Below, in pieces: positions 45,182 through 53,378 of a stretch of DNA of 64,000 nt. Origin of the DNA: Burkholderiales bacterium UBA2459. Lineage in GTDB: Bacteria > Pseudomonadota > Gammaproteobacteria > Burkholderiales > Burkholderiaceae_E. The stretch is taken from positions 1-64,000 of the forward strand of contig DDPV01000049.1 in NCBI GenBank assembly GCA_002342365.1, read 5' to 3'. The stretch's first letter is position 1. Every line of letters begins with the position of its first letter. Under the pieces are notes generated by a model. It worked only from the letters and a program-made list of their open reading frames with translations, was not told the origin of the DNA and searched no databases. Both the position numbers and the translations under genes were made by a program.

Positions 45182-45206
45182 ATCCAAGCCTGAAGGGAGA
45201 TTCGTC

Positions 45207-46571
45207 ATGAACCAGCCTGTTGCGGAATTTGCCAACCTTCACCCCGACGTTCGCGGGCTGAACCCCGAGTCCTATTGGCTGCCTTTCACACCAAACCGGC
45301 ACTTCAAGGCCTCGCCGCATGCGCGAACGATGGTGTCGGCAAGCGGGCCTTATTACACCAATGCGATTGGTCATCAACTTTTCGACTGCTTATCGGGCAT
45401 GTGGTGCAGCCCCTTGGGCCATGCGCATCCGAAAATCGTTGAAGCGGTGACGAAACAGGTCTCGACCCTTGATTACTCGCCTGCTTTTCAATGTGCAGCC
45501 CCGCCAACGCTCAAGCTTGCCGAAAAGGTGGCGGACATGGCGCCGGTTGGCATGGATCATGTCTTCTTTACCTCTTCGGGCTCTGAAGCGGTAGACACCG
45601 CGTTGAAGATCGCCCATGCCTTTCACCGTTGCAAGGGCGAAGCCACCCGCTTTCGGATGATCGGTCGCGAACGCGGCTACCATGGCGTCGGTTTTGGCGG
45701 CATCTCGGTAGGCGGGATTCCGGCCAACCGCAAAGCCTTTGCATCGCTGATGCTCAACGGGGTGGATCACTTGCCGCACACCCATAAGCTTAGCGAGATG
45801 GCATTTTCAAAAGGCCAACCAATCTGGGGTGCGCATCTGGCTGAGGACCTTGAGCGCATGGTTCTTTTGCACGACGCCTCAAGCATTGCTGCGGTGATTG
45901 TGGAACCGGTACAAGGATCGACTGGCTTGCTGGTGCCGCCGGTGGGCTACTTGCAAAAACTGCGCGAGATTTGCACCCGACACGGGATCTTGTTGATTTT
46001 TGACGAGGTCATCACCGGTTTCGGCCGCTTGGGCACGAGCTTTGCAGCCCAGCGCTTTGATGTGATGCCCGACATGATCACTTTTGCCAAAGCGATCACC
46101 AATGGCGTGATTCCTTTGGGCGGCGTCATCGTTCGCAAAGATATTTACGACGCTTTCATGCATGGGCCGGAGTTTGTGATCGAACTCTTTCACGGCTACA
46201 CCTACTCGGGTCATCCGATGGCCACTGCCGTCGGCCTTGCCACCCTTGAGGTCATGAAGCAAGAAGGCCTCATTCAGGCCAGCGCAGCGCTTGAACCGGT
46301 GCTTGCCGACGCGGTCCACAGTCTGCGCGATCTGCCCGAGGTGATCGATATTCGAAACATTGGTTTTGCAGCGGCGATCGACCTCAAGCCGATTGAGGGC
46401 AAACCCGGTTTGCGCGCAACCTCGGTCTTTGAGGCTGGCCTGCGCTCAAATCTGCTGTTGCGATTTACCGGGGACACCATTGCCATGGCGCCCCCGTTTA
46501 TCAGCGCTGAAAAACAGGTCCGAGCGATGATTGACTCGTTGCGCCAACTGATTGTGCAAACCCGACCCTGA
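45207..46571 (+). CDS. Omega-amino acid (beta-alanine) transaminase, second copy
   Basis: Class III PLP aminotransferase of 454 residues. [41 protein letters not shown] and [16 protein letters not shown] (Schiff-base Lys) are present. It is a clear paralogue of the gene at 10717-12039. Its product would be malonate semialdehyde or a related oxo acid, and the next gene encodes a semialdehyde dehydrogenase. AAGGGAGA precedes ATG at 45207. The gene is 25 bases after the DUF35 gene and 13 before mmsA. Confidence 0.9.
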   Translation: MNQPVAEFANLHPDVRGLNPESYWLPFTPNRHFKASPHARTMVSASGPYYTNAIGHQLFDCLSGMWCSPLGHAHPKIVEAVTKQVSTLDYSPAFQCAAPPTLKLAEKVADMAPVGMDHVFFTSSGSEAVDTALKIAHAFHRCKGEATRFRMIGRERGYHGVGFGGISVGGIPANRKAFASLMLNGVDHLPHTHKLSEMAFSKGQPIWGAHLAEDLERMVLLHDASSIAAVIVEPVQGSTGLLVPPVGYLQKLREICTRHGILLIFDEVITGFGRLGTSFAAQRFDVMPDMITFAKAITNGVIPLGGVIVRKDIYDAFMHGPEFVIELFHGYTYSGHPMATAVGLATLEVMKQEGLIQASAALEPVLADAVHSLRDLPEVIDIRNIGFAAAIDLKPIEGKPGLRATSVFEAGLRSNLLLRFTGDTIAMAPPFISAEKQVRAMIDSLRQLIVQTRP

Positions 46572-46584
46572 GGTGACAACGACA

Positions 46585-48096
46585 ATGAATACGCGACAAA
46601 GCACTGCAACGATTACGCACTGGGTTGACGGCAAGCTCTATCAGGGTCGTTCAAGCCGACATGCGCCGGTCTACAACCCGGCCCTGGGTGCTGTAGCAAA
46701 CGAGGTTTCGCTTGCCGATGCGCACGACGTTGACGTCGCGGTGCAATCGGCGTACAAGGCCTTTGCAGTCTGGGCCGACACCTCGGCCTTGCGTCGCGCG
46801 CGGGTGATGTTCAAATTCAAAGAACTGATTGAAAAGCATCACGATGATCTGGCTGCCTGCATTACCCGCGAGCATGGCAAAGTGTTCAGTGATGCCAAAG
46901 GCGAGGTGGTGCGGGGACTTGAGGTGGTCGAGTTTGCCTGTGGTGCTCCCCAGCTGCTCAAGACTGCGCACAGCGATCATGTGGGCGGTGGAATCGACAA
47001 CTGGCACCTTCGCCAGCCGCTGGGGGTTTGCGTTGGGATCACACCCTTTAATTTCCCCTTCATGGTGCCGCTGTGGATGATTCCGCTTGCGCTGGTGACA
47101 GGCAATACCTTTGTGCTCAAGCCCTCGGAGCGTGACCCTTCGGCGTCGCTGATGATTGCTGATCTTTTGCATCGGGCAGGCCTACCCGATGGAGTCTTCA
47201 ATGTTGTGCAGGGCGACAAAGAGGCGGTTAATGCTTTGTTGCATCACCCGCTTGTTCAAGCGGTCAGTTTCGTCGGATCCACGCCGATTGCCCAATACAT
47301 CCACCAGGAAGCGAGTGCGCGCGGCAAGCGTGTACAGGCACTCGGTGGTGCAAAAAACCATCTGGTGGTGATGCCCGATGCCAATCTGGACCAGGCGGTT
47401 GATGCCTTGATCGGTGCAGCCTATGGTTCCGCAGGCGAACGCTGTATGGCGATTTCGGTGGCCGTGGCTGTCGGCGACATCGCCGATTCGCTGGTCGCGG
47501 CGCTGGCCGTTCGTACCAAGGCTCTGGTTGTGAAAGACGGCATGGAAGCGGATGCCGAAATGGGACCCCTGGTCACCGCCCAGCATCGCGCAAAGGTCGA
47601 AAGCTATGTGGCTCAAGGTCTTGCCGAGGGTGCAAAGCTGATTGTGGACGGACGCGGCATGCGTGTGGCAACCCGTGAGGACGGTTTTTTCCTCGGGGGT
47701 TGCCTCTTTGATCAGGTCAGCGAATCCATGCGCATTTACCAGGAGGAGATCTTCGGTCCGGTGCTTTGCGTGGTTCGTGTGAAGGATTTTGCCCAGGCAC
47801 TCGAATTGGTGAATCGTCATGAATTTGGAAACGGTGTCTCAATTTATACATCCGATGGCGGCATTGCCCGCGAGTTCTCAAGGCGTGCTCAGGTCGGTAT
47901 GATTGGTATCAACGTTCCAATTCCTGTTCCCATGGCCTGGCATTCGTTCGGCGGTTGGAAGCGCAGCCTTTTTGGCGACCACCATGCCTATGGTGAGGAA
48001 GGCATCCGCTTTTACACCCGCTATAAGAGCATCATGCAGCGCTGGCCTGAAGCGATTGCCAAGGGCGCTGAGTTTGTGATGCCGACGATGAAGTAG
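46585..48096 (+). CDS. mmsA: Methylmalonate-semialdehyde dehydrogenase (CoA-acylating)
   Basis: CoA-dependent semialdehyde dehydrogenase of 503 residues. It converts malonate or methylmalonate semialdehyde to acetyl- or propionyl-CoA with loss of carbon dioxide. [27 protein letters not shown] and [11 protein letters not shown] (catalytic Cys) are the family markers. It follows the transaminase by 13 bases; together they form the last two steps of beta-alanine-type catabolism. ATG at 46585 is chosen over the longer reading, which overlaps the transaminase gene. Confidence 0.94.
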   Translation: MNTRQSTATITHWVDGKLYQGRSSRHAPVYNPALGAVANEVSLADAHDVDVAVQSAYKAFAVWADTSALRRARVMFKFKELIEKHHDDLAACITREHGKVFSDAKGEVVRGLEVVEFACGAPQLLKTAHSDHVGGGIDNWHLRQPLGVCVGITPFNFPFMVPLWMIPLALVTGNTFVLKPSERDPSASLMIADLLHRAGLPDGVFNVVQGDKEAVNALLHHPLVQAVSFVGSTPIAQYIHQEASARGKRVQALGGAKNHLVVMPDANLDQAVDALIGAAYGSAGERCMAISVAVAVGDIADSLVAALAVRTKALVVKDGMEADAEMGPLVTAQHRAKVESYVAQGLAEGAKLIVDGRGMRVATREDGFFLGGCLFDQVSESMRIYQEEIFGPVLCVVRVKDFAQALELVNRHEFGNGVSIYTSDGGIAREFSRRAQVGMIGINVPIPVPMAWHSFGGWKRSLFGDHHAYGEEGIRFYTRYKSIMQRWPEAIAKGAEFVMPTMK

Positions 48097-48191
48097 TGTG
48101 TTTCCTGACCCCGAACTGCAGTCGGTCGGCACCTAAACGATGAATTTTATCAAAAAAAGAACGATCTGGCTTATGCGAATCATCGGCTAGG

Positions 48192-49952
48192 ATGAGTCCA
48201 TTGACAAAAGACCCGCAAGCCAGTGGCCTTGAGAGTGAAGCGGGCATTGAGGGTTTGCATCGCGGGCTTGCCCACTACGGCGATCGTGAGTTTTCATTGT
48301 TTTTGCGCAAAGCCTTCATCAAAGGTGCGGGCTTCAGTGACGATGCGCTCGAGCGCCCGGTGATCGGAATCATCAACACCCAAAGCGGCTTTAACCCATG
48401 CCATGGCAATGCACCGCAATTGATTGAGGCCTTGCGTCGTGCCGTGCTGCTCGGTGGCGGTCTTCCGGTTGAATTCCCCACAATTTCGGTTCATGAGAGC
48501 TTTTCAAATCCCACCTCGATGTACTTGCGCAATTTGATGTCGATAGACACCGAGGAAATGATTCGCGCACAACCGATGGACGCGGTGGTGATGATCGGGG
48601 GCTGCGACAAGACGGTGCCCGCGCAATTGATGGGGGCATGCTCAGCCGATGTTCCCGCTGTTTCGCTTGTCACCGGTTCGATGCTGACCGGCTCGCACCG
48701 CGGCCAGCGCGTCGGTGCCTGCAGTGATTGCCGGCGCTTTTGGGCGTCTTATCGGGCGCAAGCCATTGATGAGCAAGAGATCAAGGCGGTCAACAATCAG
48801 CTGGTTGCAAGCGTGGGCACCTGCTCGGTCATGGGTACAGCAAGCACCATGGCGATTCTGACCGAGGTGCTTGGGATGATGGTACCCGGCGGGGCCTCAG
48901 CGCCTGCGGTCACCGCTGATCGGATCCGTGTGGCTGAAAACACCGGAAAGCTTGCGATTGAGATCGCCCGGTCGCGGATGCGTCCTGCGCGCGTGCTCAA
49001 CCAAAAGTCCATCGACAATGCGCTACGGGTGCTGCTTGCAATCGGCGGCTCAACCAATGCGGTGATTCATCTGAGCGCCGTGGCGGGTCGGCTCGGGCTT
49101 GTGGTGCCGCTTGAGCGGCTCGATGCCCTCGGACGCGAAACGCCGGTGTTGATCGATTTAAAGCCTTCCGGCGATCATTACATGGAAGACTTTCATGCAG
49201 CAGGCGGTGTGCCTGCTTTGTTGGATGCTTTAAGACCTCTGTTGCATTTGGATGCGATGACGCTCAGCGGCCGATGTCTCGGGGAGGTGCTCGATGACCA
49301 CTTGCAGCGCCATCCACTTTTTGAGCAGTCCCTGATCCGTCCGCTCCATCGTCCGATTTATCCGGAAGGCGGCATTGCGGTGCTCAAAGGCAATCTTGCG
49401 CCTGCAGGCTGCATCATCAAGCAGTCAGCGGCCTCAGCACATCTGATGGAACACGAAGCGAAAGCTGTGGTTTTCGAAGGTCTGGAGGATCTCGCTCAGC
49501 GTATCGATGACCCTGAGCTTGAAGTCAGTGCGGAAGATATTTTGGTGCTAAAAAACATTGGCCCCAAGGGCGCACCGGGCATGCCCGAGGCGGGGATGCT
49601 GCCGATTCCGAAAAAGCTTGCCAAAGCCGGTGTGAAAGACATGGTGCGGATTTCGGACGGACGTATGAGTGGTACAGCTTCTGGAACGATTATCTTGCAT
49701 GTTTCTCCCGAAGCTGCGATCGGTGGGCCGCTTGCCTGGGTGCAGACCGGCGACCGGATTCGCCTGAGTGTGGCGCGACGCGAATTGTCCTTGCTTGTTG
49801 ATGCTGAAACTTTGCAACAACGCATGCTCCAGCAGCCCTTAAAGCCGCCGCAAGCCGATCGGGGCTATCGTCAGCTTTTTTTGCGGGAGGTCCTTCAGGC
49901 TGAGGCGGGCGTGGACTTTGACTTTTTAAGAAAGGCGCCTGAGGGCCTTTGA
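48192..49952 (+). CDS. IlvD/Edd family dehydratase
   Basis: Iron-sulfur dehydratase of 586 residues. Likely cluster Cys residues are in FNPCHGN, GGCDKTVPAQ and VGTCSVMG. The family includes dihydroxy-acid dehydratase, 6-phosphogluconate dehydratase and sugar-acid dehydratases. It is not next to other ilv genes, and GTASTM instead of the usual TANTM hints at the sugar-acid (arabinonate/xylonate) group. It begins 95 bases after mmsA. Its 3' end faces the acyl-CoA ligase gene. Confidence 0.85.
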   Translation: MSPLTKDPQASGLESEAGIEGLHRGLAHYGDREFSLFLRKAFIKGAGFSDDALERPVIGIINTQSGFNPCHGNAPQLIEALRRAVLLGGGLPVEFPTISVHESFSNPTSMYLRNLMSIDTEEMIRAQPMDAVVMIGGCDKTVPAQLMGACSADVPAVSLVTGSMLTGSHRGQRVGACSDCRRFWASYRAQAIDEQEIKAVNNQLVASVGTCSVMGTASTMAILTEVLGMMVPGGASAPAVTADRIRVAENTGKLAIEIARSRMRPARVLNQKSIDNALRVLLAIGGSTNAVIHLSAVAGRLGLVVPLERLDALGRETPVLIDLKPSGDHYMEDFHAAGGVPALLDALRPLLHLDAMTLSGRCLGEVLDDHLQRHPLFEQSLIRPLHRPIYPEGGIAVLKGNLAPAGCIIKQSAASAHLMEHEAKAVVFEGLEDLAQRIDDPELEVSAEDILVLKNIGPKGAPGMPEAGMLPIPKKLAKAGVKDMVRISDGRMSGTASGTIILHVSPEAAIGGPLAWVQTGDRIRLSVARRELSLLVDAETLQQRMLQQPLKPPQADRGYRQLFLREVLQAEAGVDFDFLRKAPEGL

Positions 49953-50029
49953 GATGCTTTTGCGCCAGCCTTGCGTCACCCTTGGAGCAACCTCGAAGCA
50001 TCCCCGAAGCGACTTTGAAGCACCCGTGA

Positions 50030-51739
50030 TCACGCGTTTTGTGCCAATCGTTTCCTAAGCTCCGATTTGATGATCTTTCCGTTGGCGTTACGTGGCAGTG
50101 TTTCTGCTTCAAAGCAAATCAGCACCGGAACCTTGAATGCTGCCAGGCGCTCGGCTACCCAGGCTTTGAGACCGACCTCGCTCACCGAGCTGCCGGCTTT
50201 GCAATGCACGATTGCGACCGGTTCTTCGCCCAGCACCCGATGGGGTCGTCCGATCACCGCAGCATCCATCACAGCCGGGTGCTCATAGAGCGCGCTTTCC
50301 ACCTCAATGCAGTAAATGTTTTCGCCGCCGCGGATCAGAATGTCCTTTTTTCGGTCCACGATGGTGCAAAAGCCCTCCTCATCGAGCGTTGCCAGATCGC
50401 CCGTTTTGACCCAGCCATCGATGAAGGTTTCGGCGGTGGCTTGCGGCTTGTTCCAGTAGCCTTTCACCACATTCGGTCCCCGGGCCCAAAGCTCGCCAAT
50501 CGTGCCGATGGGCAAAGGCTGGCCGGCATCGTCGCAAACCTTCAGCTCACAATTGGGAAGCGCAGGCCCGCAGCTTTCCGGGTGCATTTCGTAGTCTTCT
50601 GCGCTGTGATGGGTGCAGGTTGATGACGTCTCGGTCATGCCCCATCCGGTACCTGCCAGCGCGTGAGGCCATTGATGGCGGATTTGGCGAACCAGCTCGG
50701 CTGCGGCCGGCGCACCACCGTAAGAGACCAGTTCCAGCGAGGAAAGGTCATAGCGGTGGCGCATCGGATGCTCAAGCAGTTGCCAGGCAATCGTCGGTAC
50801 GCCGCCGGCACCGGTAATACGCTCGCGCTCGATGAGTTGCATTGCGCGCTCGGCATCCCACTTGTGCATCATGACAATTTTTGTACCTAAAAAGAGCGCC
50901 GGACAGAGGATCGCCTGGCATCCGGTTACGTGAAAAAAAGGTACCGATAAGAGATTCGCCCGTGGCGCTGCCTGAGGGTCGGGTGGCGGGGGTGTTTGCC
51001 CGCGCCGGAAAAAGTTTCGTGCAGCGAGGTGAGCGGCCGACCACACCGAGTTGATGGTGTTTCGGTGTGTGCCCAAGGCGCCTTTGGGGTGACCGGTTGT
51101 CCCTGAGGTATAAAAAATCGTCGCATCATCGTCGGGGTCGATCGCATCGTCGGGGCAGGGTAAATCGGAGAGGTCCTGCCAGGCTTGACTTGGTCCGATA
51201 AGCGCATCCAGTCCAAGAAACTGATGCTCAAGAGACGGTAACTTGTCGCGCCAGGGCGCGATTCGCTCAAAGCGCTCTGCGTCCACAAAGAGAAGCTTGG
51301 AGCCGGAGTCCTCCAGCGCGTAGTGCAACTCGCGACCGGTCCACCAGGCATTTAAAGGAACCACAATCGCACCGATCAGAAGGCTTGCGAAAAAACAAAC
51401 CGGCCATTGCGGCAAATTGCGCATCGCCAGTGCCACCCTATCACCCCGACTCACCCCGAGTTGCTTCAAATGATGGGCGACATGGATGCTGGCGCGGGAA
51501 AAACTCTCAAAGTCAATGCGCTCGTCCTCGTGCACCAAAAAGGTCTTGCTGCCGTGTTTTCGGCCCTGCAGGAAAACCTCACGGAGGTTACCAGGCGCAT
51601 GCTTCCAGACTTTGAGTAGGACACCACGAATCTCACGCTCTTCGATTTCAAGCGGCATGCCGCTTGCGGTGAGCATGCGATTGGCCTCGCTTAGCGATAC
51701 TGCTGGCCAGGGCTTGGGGGTCATTTCCGTATCAATCAT
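50030..51739 (-). CDS. Acyl-CoA synthetase (AMP-forming)
   Basis: ANL-superfamily acid-CoA ligase of 569 residues. The P-loop is FYTSGTTGHPKGALG, with GWGMTETSS, GDLATLDEEGF, DRKKDILIRGGENIY and the C-terminal lysine in PRNANGKIIK. It activates a carboxylic acid through an acyl-adenylate to acyl-CoA. It is transcribed with the MoxR gene 45 bases upstream. The acid is unknown, but the context suggests an intermediate of the pathway in this region. Confidence 0.92.
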   Translation of the reverse strand: MIDTEMTPKPWPAVSLSEANRMLTASGMPLEIEEREIRGVLLKVWKHAPGNLREVFLQGRKHGSKTFLVHEDERIDFESFSRASIHVAHHLKQLGVSRGDRVALAMRNLPQWPVCFFASLLIGAIVVPLNAWWTGRELHYALEDSGSKLLFVDAERFERIAPWRDKLPSLEHQFLGLDALIGPSQAWQDLSDLPCPDDAIDPDDDATIFYTSGTTGHPKGALGTHRNTINSVWSAAHLAARNFFRRGQTPPPPDPQAAPRANLLSVPFFHVTGCQAILCPALFLGTKIVMMHKWDAERAMQLIERERITGAGGVPTIAWQLLEHPMRHRYDLSSLELVSYGGAPAAAELVRQIRHQWPHALAGTGWGMTETSSTCTHHSAEDYEMHPESCGPALPNCELKVCDDAGQPLPIGTIGELWARGPNVVKGYWNKPQATAETFIDGWVKTGDLATLDEEGFCTIVDRKKDILIRGGENIYCIEVESALYEHPAVMDAAVIGRPHRVLGEEPVAIVHCKAGSSVSEVGLKAWVAERLAAFKVPVLICFEAETLPRNANGKIIKSELRKRLAQNA

Positions 51740-51784
51740 GGTTCAGAAGTTACTCCGAAATACCGGCTTGGCAGCTGGGCGGTG

Positions 51785-52768
51785 TTATTGCACAGTCGAG
51801 CCAAGCAGCGCAGGTAGCTGTTCGGTCGCAAGAACGATATCGTCCTGGACCTTCAAAAGCACACCCAGCCCTTGCCTGACCAGCTCATCGCTAAGCGACT
51901 CGGCGTTGAGCACGCAAAGTGCCCGTGCAAAATCAATGCTCTCTGCAACCCCAGGTTTTTTAAAGAGATCAAGGCCGCGCAAGGCTTGCACCAATACAAC
52001 CACCCGGGCCCTTAACGCTGCGTCAAGCTCGGGTACCTTGCGGGCAATGATGGCGTCTTCGCGGCCCGCATCCGGGAAATCAACCCATTGGTAAAGGCAG
52101 CGGCGCTTGACCGCATCGTGCAGCTCGCGGGTACGGTTGGAGGTGAGGATCACCAGCGGCGGGTGCAGTGCGCTGATCGTGCCAAGTTCCGGGATCGACA
52201 TCTGAAAATCGGAAAGCAGCTCCAGCAGATAAGCTTCAAAGGCTTCGTCGGTGCGATCGAGTTCGTCGATCAAGAGCACGGGTGCCGCTGTTTGCGCTTC
52301 GATGGCCTGCAATAGCGGTCTGCGCAACAAGAAGCGGGTCTCGTAAAGATCGCTCACCTGCATATCGCCTTGTCGGCCGGTGGACTCAGCCATGCGAATC
52401 TCAAGCAATTGGCGGGCATGGTCCCACTCGTAGGCTGCCTGAGCCAAATCCATCCCGTCATAGCATTGCAGGCGGATCAGGCGCTTTCCAAGCCAGGACG
52501 CTAGGACTTTGGCGATTTCAGTTTTTCCGGTTCCCGGTTCGCCTTCAAGCAGCAGCGGCTTGCCTAGACGCAAGGCAAGAAACACGGCACTCGCAAGCCT
52601 TCTGTCAGCCAGGTAATGGTGAGCCTGAAGCGCTGCGAGGGTTTCATCAATGCTCCCGGGAAGGGCTTTGGCTGCTGAAGCCTGCCCGTCGGTTGCTTGG
52701 GCCTGCTCGTCAGTTGCTGAAGCCTGCATATCGGCTGACGAGGCTGTGGTCGTGGCTTCAGATGTCAT
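51785..52768 (-). CDS. MoxR-family AAA+ ATPase, CoxD-like
   Basis: AAA+ ATPase of the MoxR group, 327 residues. Walker A is GEPGTGKTEIAKVL, Walker B LLIDELDR, and sensor 1 VILTSNRTRELHDAVKRRC. CoxD of aerobic CO dehydrogenase clusters is a MoxR ATPase that helps mature the Mo-Cu site; this gene is divergent from the coxS/coxL-like pair. A CoxE-like VWA partner is not seen nearby. The N-terminal 35 residues are an Ala/Gln/Thr/Asp-rich repeat. Confidence 0.88.
   Translation of the reverse strand: MTSEATTTASSADMQASATDEQAQATDGQASAAKALPGSIDETLAALQAHHYLADRRLASAVFLALRLGKPLLLEGEPGTGKTEIAKVLASWLGKRLIRLQCYDGMDLAQAAYEWDHARQLLEIRMAESTGRQGDMQVSDLYETRFLLRRPLLQAIEAQTAAPVLLIDELDRTDEAFEAYLLELLSDFQMSIPELGTISALHPPLVILTSNRTRELHDAVKRRCLYQWVDFPDAGREDAIIARKVPELDAALRARVVVLVQALRGLDLFKKPGVAESIDFARALCVLNAESLSDELVRQGLGVLLKVQDDIVLATEQLPALLGSTVQ
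52677..52739. repeat. 21-bp in-frame tandem repeat, three copies
   Basis: Three imperfect units at 52677, 52698 and 52719 lie exactly 21 bases apart inside the MoxR gene. Read on the minus strand they encode heptads such as SATDEQA and QATDGQA in the N-terminal leader of the ATPase. Confidence 0.7.
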
Positions 52769-52887
52769 TGATGTCTCAAGAGCTGTTCAAAACGGCATTA
52801 TGGACCGACCATGGGGGTCATTTGCTGATCCATCTTGGATGTTCAGCTAGCATTCAGCCAGCTTATGGAATATCAAGGAGTTCTGTT

Positions 52888-53364
52888 ATGCATCGCATCA
52901 GCCTGACGGTGAATGGTCAAGAACATCAACTCGAGGTCAAGCCCGATAGCTTGTTGGTGAGCGTGTTGCGAGACAATCTCGGCCTCACCGGCACCCATGT
53001 TGGCTGCGATACGTCGCAGTGCGGTTGTTGTAACGTTCTGATGGACGGTGTCTCGATCAAGTCCTGCGCAATCCTTGCGCTGCAGGCCGATGGTTGCCAC
53101 ATCAGCACCGTGGAAGGCTTGAGTCAGCACGCCGATCTGCACCCGATCCAGGAGGCCTTCTCCAAGTGCCATGGCTTGCAATGCGGTTTTTGCACCCCCG
53201 GCATGATCATGACCACCGCTTGTCTTTTGAGCGCCAATCCCAAGCCAAGCGATGAAGATATTGTGCATGCGCTGGAGGGCAACCTTTGCCGTTGCACCGG
53301 TTATGTGAATATTATCGAATCGGTACGCGAGGCTTCGCGCCTGATCGCGGCCCATCAAGCCTGA
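52888..53364 (+). CDS. Molybdenum hydroxylase small subunit, [2Fe-2S] (CoxS-like)
   Basis: Iron-sulfur subunit of 158 residues. The plant-ferredoxin-type cluster has CDTSQCGCCNVLMDG and IKSC; the second cluster has CGFCTPGM and CRCTGY. It passes electrons from the molybdenum site. AAGGAG precedes ATG at 52888. It is fourteen bases from the large-subunit gene. No FAD-subunit (CoxM-like) gene is seen beside it, unlike the usual coxMSL set. Confidence 0.94.
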   Translation: MHRISLTVNGQEHQLEVKPDSLLVSVLRDNLGLTGTHVGCDTSQCGCCNVLMDGVSIKSCAILALQADGCHISTVEGLSQHADLHPIQEAFSKCHGLQCGFCTPGMIMTTACLLSANPKPSDEDIVHALEGNLCRCTGYVNIIESVREASRLIAAHQA

Positions 53365-53378
53365 AAGGGAGTCAATCG

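Noticed and set aside
49953..50029. Possible terminator between the IlvD/Edd and ligase genes
   Set aside because: Only short imperfect GAAGCA-type repeats are present; there is no stable stem with a T-run.
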